Assembly (NCBI RefSeq): GCF_004054195.1
Contig: NZ_SBIW01000006.1
Location: forward strand, 69,653-133,652
Origin: Mucilaginibacter gilvus
GTDB taxonomy: Bacteria > Bacteroidota > Bacteroidia > Sphingobacteriales > Sphingobacteriaceae
Reading direction: 5' to 3'
DNA: 64,000 nucleotides
Within the stretch, counting starts at the first letter, position 1. Each line of letters starts with the position of its first letter. The position numbers and the translations under genes are program-made. Positions 52,701 to 61,258 of the stretch are shown here, in pieces. Below the pieces are notes generated by a model, which saw only the letters and a program-made list of their open reading frames with translations, ran no database searches and was not told where the DNA came from.

Positions 52701-53915
52701 CTATAAATTTTGCGCTATTACAAAGCCGCTTGCCCAGGCCCATTGGAAATTGTAGCCGCCCAGCCAGCCCGTAACGTCCACGCACTCGCCACCGAAGAAT
52801 AGGCCGGGTATTTTTTTACTTTCGAGGGTTTTAGAGGATAGCTCGTTGGTATCTACGCCACCGGTCATTACTTCGGCCTTATCGTAGCCTTTGGTACCCG
52901 CTGGTTTTACTTTAAACTCGTGGATCAGTATGCTGATGTCTTCCAGTTCGGTTTTGGTGAGGGAGGCCAGGTTTTTTTCTGCCGGTACATAATCGCTCAG
53001 CGCATCTGCAAACTTGCGGGTAAACAAGCCGCTGAGGTAGGCCAGCAGCATTTTCTTGCCGTTTTGCTCCCGTTCGGCCAGTATCATTTCTACGATATCT
53101 TTTCCGGGCAGCAGGTCGATGTAAATAGATTCACCCGGTTTCCAGTATGAGGAAATTTGAAGGATGGCCGGGCCACTTAATCCCCAATGGGTGAACAGGA
53201 TGTTTTCTTCAAAGCTTACCCTATCGTTCCATACCCTGCAAAACACACTGTTACCGCTGAGTTTTTCGTACCATGGCTGATCCTTACCCGTAATGGTCAG
53301 CGGAACCAGCGCGGGCGTGGTTTCGGTAACCAGCATCCCGAATTTTCGTGCCGTGCGCATCCCAAAATCCGTAGCACCCATCTTGGGTATCGGCAATCCA
53401 CCAGAAGCTATCACCACTTTAGGCGTGGATAATGTTTGTTGCTTGCCATGGCGCTCTAAACTAACGGTAAAGCCATCAGCGGTTTGCTCCACAGCCGTAA
53501 CCTCAGCATCGCACCATATCTCCTGCGCCAGATCATCACATAACAAGGTAAAAACATTCACCACATCTTTAGCCTTATCGCTCACCGGGAACAGTTGCCC
53601 GAGGGTTTTCTCCTTGCCTTCTATCCCGTAGGTCTCAAAAAAAGTAACGGTATCATCCACCGTCCATTGCGCTAATGACGAGCGGCTGAAATGTTCGTTC
53701 TGCGAGATGAATTGCTTGTGCGTGGCATACAGGTTGGTGTAGTTGCATCTGCCGCCGCCGCTGATAAGTATTTTTGCGCCAACCTTATCGTTCTTCTCCA
53801 GTACCAATGTGCGTTTGCCTAAAAAGCCGGCTTGTACCGCGCACATGAGTCCGCAGGCACCGCCGCCGATAATTATAGCATCAAATTGGGTTTGTTTTGT
53901 TAAATTTGCTGTCAT
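52701..53915 (-). CDS. NAD(P)/FAD-dependent oxidoreductase, HI0933/YhiN family
   Basis: A 404-residue flavoprotein. The FAD-binding motif is DAIIIGGGACGLMCAVQAG (about 12-30), then ISGGGRCNYTN, and the C-terminal GLFFGGECVDVTGWLGGYNFQWAWASG (about 371-397). These are signatures of the HI0933 family, whose substrate is unknown. The start at 53915 gives a typical N-terminus; longer reading frames begin inside the gene on the other strand. The start shares bases with the nuoA start on the plus strand. Confidence 0.92.
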   Translation of the reverse strand: MTANLTKQTQFDAIIIGGGACGLMCAVQAGFLGKRTLVLEKNDKVGAKILISGGGRCNYTNLYATHKQFISQNEHFSRSSLAQWTVDDTVTFFETYGIEGKEKTLGQLFPVSDKAKDVVNVFTLLCDDLAQEIWCDAEVTAVEQTADGFTVSLERHGKQQTLSTPKVVIASGGLPIPKMGATDFGMRTARKFGMLVTETTPALVPLTITGKDQPWYEKLSGNSVFCRVWNDRVSFEENILFTHWGLSGPAILQISSYWKPGESIYIDLLPGKDIVEMILAEREQNGKKMLLAYLSGLFTRKFADALSDYVPAEKNLASLTKTELEDISILIHEFKVKPAGTKGYDKAEVMTGGVDTNELSSKTLESKKIPGLFFGGECVDVTGWLGGYNFQWAWASGFVIAQNL

Positions 53916-54516
53916 GGATGATGTTTCGCAAATATCAGAATTTGGAAAGATACTTATCTTTTTAATTACAGGCATTGTAATGATACTAATGCTGTTTGGC
54001 GTAAACCGCCTGATTGCGCCACGAAACCCTAATACAGAGAAACTTAGCACTTACGAATGCGGCGAAGAGCCTACCGGCAATGCCTGGCTGCCCTTCAATT
54101 CCCGTTTTTATGTGATCGCTCTGGTGTTCCTGTTGTTTGATGTGGAGATGGTTTTTGTATTCCCCTGGGCCACGGTTTTCGGAAACAAAAGCATTATCGC
54201 ATTAGACCCGCGCTGGGGCTGGGTATCGCTTACCGAAATGTTCGTCTTTTTAGGCATCCTTATTTTAGGCCTTGCCTATGTTTGGGTAAAAGGCGATCTC
54301 GACTGGATAAAACCCAACCCAACCGTCCCCGATTCGGGCACCAACATCCCGCAATCGCTGTATGATAAGATCAACCTGGAGCAAAGCGCATTCAAGGTAA
54401 AAGAGTTTAGCGCAGAAGCTGCGGCAACCCTACAATCAACTGCCACCGCCACTCCTACTTCTGCTACTCCTCCAAAGTTTAAACCAAGTTTTAAAAAGCC
54501 AGCAAATGACGCCTGA
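53914..54516 (+). CDS. nuoA: NADH-quinone oxidoreductase subunit A
   Basis: A 200-residue membrane subunit of respiratory complex I. Three transmembrane helices (about 13-35, 63-88, 108-128) and the conserved [11 protein letters not shown] (about 43-53) and [22 protein letters not shown] (about 66-87) are present. The C-terminal 55 residues are an Ala/Thr/Pro-rich low-complexity extension, longer than in most bacterial NuoA. The ATG at 53914 overlaps the flavoprotein start on the other strand; the nuoB start overlaps its last 11 bases. No nuoC-N genes follow. Confidence 0.93.
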   Translation: MDDVSQISEFGKILIFLITGIVMILMLFGVNRLIAPRNPNTEKLSTYECGEEPTGNAWLPFNSRFYVIALVFLLFDVEMVFVFPWATVFGNKSIIALDPRWGWVSLTEMFVFLGILILGLAYVWVKGDLDWIKPNPTVPDSGTNIPQSLYDKINLEQSAFKVKEFSAEAAATLQSTATATPTSATPPKFKPSFKKPANDA

Positions 54517-54985
54517 CCTCACTAACGAAAGCGGCGGCGTAGTGGTCACCAAAATGAACGATCTGCTTAACTGGGCGCGCCTGTCCTCCTTATGGCCGCT
54601 GAGTTTTGGTATTGCCTGCTGCGCCATAGAAATGATGGGTGCCATGGCCGCTACTTATGATCTCGACCGTTTTGGTGTGTTCCCCCGTCCATCTTCCCGC
54701 CAGGCAGATGTTATCATTATTGCCGGCACCGTTACCTTTAAAATGGCCGAACGCATCAAACGCCTTTACGAGCAAATGCCCGATCCAAAATATGTGATCA
54801 GCATGGGATCTTGCTCTAACTGCGGCGGCCCTTACTGGCAGCACGGTTACCATGTGGTAAAGGGCGTTGACCGGGTGATCCCTGTTGATGTTTACGTACA
54901 AGGCTGCCCACCCCGCCCCGAAGCACTTATCGGCGCTATTCTGGAACTGCAAAAGAAAATTGAGCAGGAGAGTTTAGTAGGGTAA
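54506..54985 (+). CDS. nuoB: NADH-quinone oxidoreductase subunit B
   Basis: A 159-residue soluble subunit carrying the terminal Fe-S cluster N2 of complex I. The cluster ligands are Cys 38 and 39 (IACCAIEMM), Cys 103 ([11 protein letters not shown]) and Cys 134 ([10 protein letters not shown]). It overlaps nuoA by 11 bases, so coupled translation is likely. After its stop there is a long repeat-rich gap instead of nuoC. Confidence 0.95.
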   Translation: MTPDLTNESGGVVVTKMNDLLNWARLSSLWPLSFGIACCAIEMMGAMAATYDLDRFGVFPRPSSRQADVIIIAGTVTFKMAERIKRLYEQMPDPKYVISMGSCSNCGGPYWQHGYHVVKGVDRVIPVDVYVQGCPPRPEALIGAILELQKKIEQESLVG

Positions 54986-55657
54986 AAAGTCATCTGATAA
55001 TTTATGGAGGTGCCTTTGGCCCGGGTTTTCTGCTCATACGTGCACAGGGCATTAAGCGCAGGCCGGTATAGCGCCAATCCCTACCGCAGGTTTTTCTGGT
55101 TACGTTCTGTTGTGCCTTGTTAGGCGCGGGTAATAAGTTATGCCAGACCTGTGGATGTTACTTTCTTTTTTTCCGCTAAAAAGTAAGTAACCAACGAAAA
55201 AACTCTCGGCTGCGTCCTGTTCTATGAAAGGGTTGTGCTTTAGCAATATCTGGGGTTGCCGAACAGGCCAAGGCCGATTTAGGAGGGGCTTCGTTAGGTC
55301 CGTTTATTTTGTTGATTTAGATTGATTTTTGGTGGAAGAATTAGAACTTGAGTTTGAAGAACCTATCGAAGACCTAAAAAAACCGGCATCAGGAACGTTT
55401 GGGTGGCACAGGCCCTGAATACTCACTAACTTTCATAAAACGTAACGTGGCCGGCACTTTTCTTTGGTTCGTTTCCTTTGGTGCCAAAAGAAATGAACAT
55501 CCACAGGCTCAACATAACTTACTACATACTCCTAACGAAGCACCGTAGTCCACAGGCCCGACTTCACTTACCACACACTGCGAACACCTGCCGAAAACTA
55601 TTCAGTTTTCCCACCCCAAATTTCCTTGTTTCAAATAATCCGTTACATTTGTTACCT
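54986..55657. other. Repeat-rich intergenic region
   Basis: 672 bases with no gene. It holds family A repeat copy 3 (55003-55094), AT/GC-mixed stretches with long homopolymers, and segments that look like worn coding sequence, such as a 28-codon open stretch at 55332-55418 rich in Glu. The sequence is typical of degraded Sphingobacteriaceae intergenic repeats. Confidence 0.55.
55003..55094 (+). repeat. Dispersed ~95-bp repeat, family A, copy 3
   Basis: Shared blocks GCTCATACGTGCACAGGGC, TTAAGCGCAGGCCGGTAT and AATCCCTACCGCAGG, matching 22078-22171 and 33196-33288. It begins 18 bases after nuoB. Confidence 0.7.
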
Positions 55658-57133
55658 ATGCAAAAAATACTGGTAGCAAACCGTGGCGAAATTGCCTTGC
55701 GGGTAATGCGTTCCGCGCGCGAGATGGGTATAAAAACTGTTGCCGTTTATTCGGCTGCCGACCGCGACGCCCTGCACGTACGCTATGCCGACGAGGCGGT
55801 GTTCATTGGCGAGGCACCATCCAACCAAAGTTACCTGGTAGGCGATAAAATAATTGACGCTTGTAAGCAAACCGGTGCCGAAGGCATCCACCCGGGATAC
55901 GGATTTTTAAGCGAGAACGCCAACTTTGCCCGCCAGGTGCGCGAGGCGGGACTGATATTAATCGGCCCCTCGCCCGAGGCTATGGAAGTAATGGGCAACA
56001 AGCTCTCGGCCAAAGCCGCTGCATTAAAATACAACATCCCTATGGTGCCCGGTACCGAAGAGGCTATAACCGATATTGCCGAAGCCAAACTTCGTGCGGT
56101 GGAAGTGGGTTTCCCCATACTGATAAAAGCAGCCGCTGGCGGCGGTGGCAAGGGTATGCGCATAGTAGAAAGCCCCGAAGATTTTGTAGAACAAATGGAC
56201 CTCGCCGTATCCGAAGCTACCTCAGCATTTGGTGATGGCTCGGTATTTATAGAACGCTACGTTTCTTCGCCAAGGCATATCGAGATCCAGGTTTTGGGTG
56301 ATACGCATGGCAATATCGTGCACCTTTTCGAGCGGGATTGCTCGGTACAACGCCGCCACCAAAAGGTGGTGGAAGAAGCGCCATCATCCGTTCTAACGCC
56401 CGAAATTCGCGAAGCAATGGGTAAATGCGCGGTAGATGTGGCGCGGTCGGTAAATTATACCGGCGCTGGTACGGTGGAGTTTATTATGGATGAGCAGCTC
56501 AATTTCTACTTTTTGGAGATGAACACCCGCCTGCAGGTGGAGCATCCGGTAACGGAACTTATCACCGGTATCGACCTCGTAAAAGAACAGATCCGCATTG
56601 CCCGTGGCGAAGCCATCAGCTTTAAACAGGAAGACCTGAAAATAAACGGCCACGCCATGGAACTGCGCGTGTATGCCGAAGACCCGGCCAACAACTTCCT
56701 GCCGGACATCGGCACGCTGCAAACCTATGTTACCCCAAAAGGCCCCGGCGTACGCGTGGACGACGGCTTTGAACAAGGCATGGAGATCCCCATTTATTAC
56801 GATCCGATGATAGCCAAGCTCATCACCTTTGGCAAGGACCGCACGGAGGCCATAGAACGCATGATCCGTGCTATAGACGAATATACCATCACCGGCATCA
56901 CTACTACCCTGCCTTTTGGCAAGTTTGTAATGCAGCATGAGGCCTTTACCTCCGGGCAGTTTGATACCCATTTTGTAAAGAATTACTTCACACCCGAGTC
57001 CCTGGATACCGGCACCGAAGAAGAAGCCATGATAGCCGCACTGGTAATGGAACGATTACTGGGCACAACAAAAATTTCATTGGCGGAAAGCCCTGCTACA
57101 GGTGTTTCTAATTGGGTAAAAAACAGGTCGTAG
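55658..57133 (+). CDS. accC: Acetyl-CoA carboxylase biotin carboxylase subunit
   Basis: A 491-residue ATP-grasp enzyme that carboxylates the biotin of AccB, the first half of malonyl-CoA synthesis. It opens MQKILVANRGEIALRVMRSA, has GYGFLSENANFARQ, the ATP loop KAAAGGGGKGMRI, and ERDCSVQRRHQKVVEEAPS, NTRLQVEHPVTE. The start at 55658 is clear because the family opens there; longer frames are non-homologous. accB is not adjacent, although it usually precedes accC. Confidence 0.95.
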   Translation: MQKILVANRGEIALRVMRSAREMGIKTVAVYSAADRDALHVRYADEAVFIGEAPSNQSYLVGDKIIDACKQTGAEGIHPGYGFLSENANFARQVREAGLILIGPSPEAMEVMGNKLSAKAAALKYNIPMVPGTEEAITDIAEAKLRAVEVGFPILIKAAAGGGGKGMRIVESPEDFVEQMDLAVSEATSAFGDGSVFIERYVSSPRHIEIQVLGDTHGNIVHLFERDCSVQRRHQKVVEEAPSSVLTPEIREAMGKCAVDVARSVNYTGAGTVEFIMDEQLNFYFLEMNTRLQVEHPVTELITGIDLVKEQIRIARGEAISFKQEDLKINGHAMELRVYAEDPANNFLPDIGTLQTYVTPKGPGVRVDDGFEQGMEIPIYYDPMIAKLITFGKDRTEAIERMIRAIDEYTITGITTTLPFGKFVMQHEAFTSGQFDTHFVKNYFTPESLDTGTEEEAMIAALVMERLLGTTKISLAESPATGVSNWVKNRS

Positions 57134-57499
57134 AGATACGACTTCGCGCCTCCTTTTAGGCGGGGATCAACCTTGTACAAGCATTAAGTGTTCACGCTCA
57201 CACTGTGAACACCGTGAACGCCGTGAACATTAATAAAAGACTCATAATCAGAAGTTTAAAAATCACAGGTTGGTGTCAATATTGTGTCACCACTAATATT
57301 ATTGCTGTTAACTATTTTCGCGGGTAAAAAACACGAAAGCCTAAAAGAATATATGAGCTCACCATGTGTTCTTTATATGTTGGCAAACCGGCTTTGATAC
57401 AGCCGCTACATCAAAAATCACTCGCCTTGCATATATAAATCGGTTAATCCCTTAAATCGTGTTAAATCCTGTTAAAATTTGTTAAATAATTTGGATAAT
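57134..57499. other. Intergenic region with tandem and 10-bp phased repeats
   Basis: 57203-57229 has three near-identical 9-base GTGAAC-containing units. 57441-57490 has five 10-base units resembling GTTAAATCCT. The rest is AT-rich with no gene. The stretch leads into the BlaI operators. Confidence 0.55.
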
Positions 57500-57533
57500 T
57501 ACGAAATAGTCGTAGATTTACGAAACAATCGTA
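57500..57533. promoter_or_regulatory. Tandem BlaI/MecI-type operators
   Basis: TACGAAATAGTCGTA (57500-57514) and TACGAAACAATCGTA (57519-57533) are perfect TACGA-N5-TCGTA inverted repeats, 19 bases apart, ending 5 bases before the repressor start. They are fitted to bind the BlaI-like repressor encoded next and repress its own operon. Confidence 0.8.
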
Positions 57534-57538
57534 GAAAG

Positions 57539-57895
57539 ATGGAGAAATTATCACAGCAAGAGGAAGATGCCATGCAAGTAGCCTGGCAGGCGGGCACCGG
57601 TTTTATCAGGGATTTTTTGGAATTACTTGCCGAACCTAAGCCACCTTATACCACCCTTGCATCAACCATAAAAAACTTGGAGAATAAGGGTTTCTTAAAA
57701 AGTGAGAAGCTTGGTAATTCTTACCGGTACACCCCCGCTATACAGGAAGAGGAGTACAAAAAACGCTTTATGAGCGGCTTTGTAAGCGATTACTTTAAAA
57801 ACTCCTATAAAGACCTGGTTACCTTTTTCGCTAACGAGAAAAAGATTAGCGCCAGTGAGTTGAAAGAGATCATTAAATTGATAGAAAAACCTTAA
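57539..57895 (+). CDS. BlaI/MecI/CopY family repressor
   Basis: A 118-residue winged-helix repressor. MEKLSQQEEDAMQVAWQAGTG and the segment PPYTTLASTIKNLENKGFLKSEK are typical of penicillinase-type repressors. It ends in dimerisation helices KISASELKEIIKLIE. The start at 57539 is preferred over a TTG 60 bases before it, which lies in the operators. The M56 peptidase gene begins 11 bases after its stop. Two matching palindromes precede it. Confidence 0.92.
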   Translation: MEKLSQQEEDAMQVAWQAGTGFIRDFLELLAEPKPPYTTLASTIKNLENKGFLKSEKLGNSYRYTPAIQEEEYKKRFMSGFVSDYFKNSYKDLVTFFANEKKISASELKEIIKLIEKP

Positions 57896-57906
57896 TAACC
57901 ACTACA

Positions 57907-60042
57907 ATGCCAACCTTATTTGTTTTTTTATTTAAAGTGAACATGGCCCTGCTGCTGTTTTGCGCAGGCTATTACCTGGTGCTACGCCACCTTACTTTTT
58001 ATTCGCTAAACAGGGTTTATTTAATAACGGCCATCATATTTGCCAGCATCTACCCCAAAATAGACCTGACGGCTTTTGCACAACGGCACGAGAATATCGC
58101 CCTGCCGGTGCAGTCGGTGATATTAAACTGGCAGGCCCCGGCGGCAAAACTGGTAAAGCCCCTCACCCAGCCCGATTACTGGCAATGGGCCACAATAGTT
58201 TTCTGGGCGGGCGCGGCGCTCCTCGCTATACGCTTGCTGGTGCAGTTATTCTCGCTATTAAAACTTCACCGCAGGTCTACATCGGCCAATGTATTAAACC
58301 ACGAGGTAAGGCTTATCAGCGGCGAGGCGGCACCCTTCTCTTTCTGGCGCAGCATCTACGTAAACCCGGCCAACCATACCGCCGCCGACCTGAAAGCAAT
58401 CCTATTACACGAACAGGTACACGTAAACGGCTGGCATACTATTGATATTTTGTTAGCCGAACTCAGCAGCATCTTCTACTGGTTTAACCCCGGTGTATGG
58501 CTGATGAAGAAGGCGGTGCGCGAGAATATCGAGTTTATTACCGACCGCAAAATACTGAACGACGGCATCGATACCAAAGCCTACCAGTATAGCCTTGTAA
58601 ACGTGAGCTTTAACGCCACAACGCCCGGCATTGTAAACCACTTTAATATTTCAACCATTAAAAAACGCATAATTATGATGAACGCGAAAAGATCTTCGAG
58701 GTTAAACCTCACCCGTTACGTTTTTGTGGTGCCTGCTGTGGCGCTGCTGCTGGTGTTCAGCTTTTCTAAAGCTGCGGTTGTAAAAAAGAACGGCGTAAAA
58801 GCATATAAAGCGATCAGCAATACCATCACCGAAAATTTAAAGGACGTACTGCCTGCATCGCTCAGCCTTAAAAACGATGAAACTGAAAAAACAAATGCAA
58901 CTGCCGATGATAACATTAACGTTATTTATTACATCAACGGTGTTAAAGCCGCCAATGGTTTTACGGATTTTTCTGATGATACCGAAAGTATTTTCTATTT
59001 GAATTCTAAGGACGCTAAAAAGTATTTTAATGCCGGCGACGGCAAGCATAAGGTTGGTTTTGCTACTACCCGCAATTCTACAGAAGGCAAAGTTATAAAA
59101 GGTAAGATAGAACGTTTGTTGGCTGAAAAGAAAATAACAGCCGGCCAGCTTAACCACATTGTTATAAGTAAAGTGGACGAAAAAGTTGGGACGAAAAATA
59201 CCACACTTATGTTAAAACAAGACACCGCTAATAAAACGACGCTGGTGCTAAAAACCAACGATATCCGCCTGCTGGATTCCCTGAACTATGTACTGAACGG
59301 TAAAAAGATCACCATAGAAGAGTTTAACAAGATCGACCCTAACAAGATCATCGCGGTAAACATTGTCACTGCGGATATAGCCAAAACCATGCTGAACGAT
59401 TATGACAGCATGAACTTTAAACCAAAAAGCAAGATCCTCTTCATTACCACCAGCGATTCTGAAAAGGGCAAACAACTGGCCGAAGCGCTCGGCGTTAGGC
59501 AAAGGATAACTGCAATACGCATAAATGGTAAAGATCTTAGGCCAATGCAGGCAGATTCTATAGTGATTAATAATGTACGATTAACAAAAAACCTGAAACT
59601 CAGGAAAAGCGGTGATTTGTTGTCTCGCGATATGGATTCGGTAGTAATAGTGGGAAACGGAACAAAAAACCTATACCGGATGAACAGTGACCTGGCAACG
59701 GTAAGTGGCTTTAATACGCTCACCTACTCTACCACCTCGCCAGCCGATGTGAACAAGCGATTGAATACCGTGAGCCTATATGACCGCTCCGGCAAAAGCA
59801 GCGACATTGCCGAAGTACACGCCCTGCAGGGTAACGTATTTTACAGTGACAAAAACATCAGCCGCATATCTGATAAACTTATCGTGATAGACGGCAAGGA
59901 AGCTACCGAAAAAGACCTTAAAAAACTCTCAGCTTTCGACATAGACCGGATGAGTACTTCATCAGATGCCGATACCGTAAAAAAATACGGAGCCAAGGCA
60001 AAGTACGGCGTGGTTTACATCTACACCAAAAAAGCGAAATAA
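57907..60042 (+). CDS. BlaR1-like M56 metallopeptidase with extended extracytoplasmic part
   Basis: A 711-residue sensor-peptidase. About four N-terminal membrane helices (3-20, 37-50, 96-116, 235-255) surround the zinc site HEQVH at 168-172. The protein continues in a 440-residue extracytoplasmic region. Its last 50 residues resemble a TonB plug (IVIDGKEATEKDLKKL, GVVYIYTKKAK). In the BlaR1 paradigm the peptidase inactivates BlaI when a signal is sensed. No penicillin-binding SxxK domain is visible, so the signal is not necessarily a beta-lactam. No target gene besides this pair is linked. Confidence 0.88.
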   Translation: MPTLFVFLFKVNMALLLFCAGYYLVLRHLTFYSLNRVYLITAIIFASIYPKIDLTAFAQRHENIALPVQSVILNWQAPAAKLVKPLTQPDYWQWATIVFWAGAALLAIRLLVQLFSLLKLHRRSTSANVLNHEVRLISGEAAPFSFWRSIYVNPANHTAADLKAILLHEQVHVNGWHTIDILLAELSSIFYWFNPGVWLMKKAVRENIEFITDRKILNDGIDTKAYQYSLVNVSFNATTPGIVNHFNISTIKKRIIMMNAKRSSRLNLTRYVFVVPAVALLLVFSFSKAAVVKKNGVKAYKAISNTITENLKDVLPASLSLKNDETEKTNATADDNINVIYYINGVKAANGFTDFSDDTESIFYLNSKDAKKYFNAGDGKHKVGFATTRNSTEGKVIKGKIERLLAEKKITAGQLNHIVISKVDEKVGTKNTTLMLKQDTANKTTLVLKTNDIRLLDSLNYVLNGKKITIEEFNKIDPNKIIAVNIVTADIAKTMLNDYDSMNFKPKSKILFITTSDSEKGKQLAEALGVRQRITAIRINGKDLRPMQADSIVINNVRLTKNLKLRKSGDLLSRDMDSVVIVGNGTKNLYRMNSDLATVSGFNTLTYSTTSPADVNKRLNTVSLYDRSGKSSDIAEVHALQGNVFYSDKNISRISDKLIVIDGKEATEKDLKKLSAFDIDRMSTSSDADTVKKYGAKAKYGVVYIYTKKAK

Positions 60043-60076
60043 TAAAGTACCAGTTATAGTTAATTTAAATTGGTAA

Positions 60077-60112
60077 GGCCGGGTAGCTAATACTGCCCGG
60101 CCTGCTGTTTTT
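60077..60112 (+). terminator. Terminator of the BlaI/M56 operon
   Basis: Stem GGCCGGGTAG / CTGCCCGGCC (60077-60086 and 60093-60102, one G-T pair), 6-nt loop and a T run. Confidence 0.85.
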
Positions 60113-60237
60113 TATTGTAGGCTATGGTGTATTCAAAATCGGGCAAAGGCGGCTACCGGGTACTATATTTTTACCACATACCGAATTTGGCAAGCATTTT
60201 GTTTAATAGTTAATAACAACAAAATCTCTAACACATT

Positions 60238-60576
60238 ATGTCTATTTCAGCCTACCAACAAACGTCAGATGTACAACTTAAAGTTGTGAATGTAAACAAA
60301 ACGCCAAACGCTACGGCGAACACGGGGGTAGCGTCGTCAAAAATATTCAGTATTTCGTTTAATTATTTAAAGACAGCCTACCATACCAAGGTAATGAAGG
60401 TACTTTACGCGGGCAGAGACGCCATGTATAAAGTAGTAATGCCCAGCAGCCTTAACGAGGGTAGCAATATGCACTGGCTACAACGCCAGGATGAAGCCTG
60501 GGTGGTGATAATGGGTGAACCTATTGACGCCAAATTATTAAAGGCGGTGACAGCCTCCATAGATATCCAAGAATAG
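60238..60576 (+). CDS. Small protein of unknown function
   Basis: A 112-residue protein with no signal or membrane segment. Strand-like stretches (VQLKVVNVNKTP, ISFNYLKTAYHTKVMKVLY, AWVVIMGEPID) suggest a compact alpha/beta fold. No family recognised. It is followed by a strong terminator. Confidence 0.5.
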   Translation: MSISAYQQTSDVQLKVVNVNKTPNATANTGVASSKIFSISFNYLKTAYHTKVMKVLYAGRDAMYKVVMPSSLNEGSNMHWLQRQDEAWVVIMGEPIDAKLLKAVTASIDIQE

Positions 60577-60617
60577 TACGTTATTGAATTTCAAAGGAAT
60601 CTCCAATATCAACAATT

Positions 60618-60647
60618 AAAAAGGCCCCGAAATTTCGGGGCCTTTTT
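60618..60647. terminator. Bidirectional terminator between convergent genes
   Basis: 30-bp palindrome with core GGCCCCG/CGGGGCC, A run left and T run right (stem 60618-60629 with 60636-60647). Confidence 0.9.
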
Positions 60648-60673
60648 GTATTCTATTTGACAAATATTTATAA

Positions 60674-61222
60674 TTAAACAGCTGGCTCGTCAACAGTTGT
60701 ATCAACCGCGTCAAATGGAGAGCGTTCTTTCTTTAAGATCGCAGCGGTAATTAACGAGATAATACAGCCCGATATTAATGAGCCTACAGCTGCCACCACG
60801 GCGCCAAAGATGGCACCATAGTCTTTGGTCATTTGCATGGCCTTATCTATCTGCTCCTGCGACATGTTCTTTTCTGCCAGTACAGCTTGCTGCTGTTCTG
60901 CCGCTTTATCCAACGCACCCGGGTTTAGATAAGCCAGGTAAACATAAAAGAAGATGGCTAATAAAAAGCCCGAAAAAAGTGAGTATTTAAACCCGGTATT
61001 AAACCCCTGACCGAATGTTATATAACCGCCCAATTGATCTTTAAATTCCTTTTGCGCTAAAAAACAAAATGCAATGAATGGCAGATAGCTCAAGTACTTA
61101 ACCGGTGAGTTAGGATCCAGGTTGAGGATTTCCGTTCCGTACGTTAGTACAATTGAAGTAATGGTATAAATAACCGCCCATTTGGTGGCAATTTTAACAT
61201 TGTTTGGTTTAATACTTTCCAT
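60674..61222 (-). CDS. DUF4199 membrane protein
   Basis: A 182-residue protein with four transmembrane helices (about 12-30, 42-58, 78-98, 140-165) as in the Bacteroidota DUF4199 family. The segment FKYSLFSGFLLAIFFYVYLAYL is characteristic. Function unknown. It is the last of three minus-strand genes that begin with pyrC. Confidence 0.8.
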   Translation of the reverse strand: MESIKPNNVKIATKWAVIYTITSIVLTYGTEILNLDPNSPVKYLSYLPFIAFCFLAQKEFKDQLGGYITFGQGFNTGFKYSLFSGFLLAIFFYVYLAYLNPGALDKAAEQQQAVLAEKNMSQEQIDKAMQMTKDYGAIFGAVVAAVGSLISGCIISLITAAILKKERSPFDAVDTTVDEPAV

Positions 61223-61258
61223 TTTTAATAAGATAAGGGTTAATTATAAGTTTAAATT

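Noticed and set aside
53743..53913. 57-residue N-terminal extension of NuoA
   Set aside because: It is antisense to the flavoprotein gene; NuoA homology starts at the ATG at 53914.
55478..55657. 60-residue N-terminal extension of AccC
   Set aside because: Overlaps the repeat-rich region; the family opening MQKILVANRGE starts at 55658.
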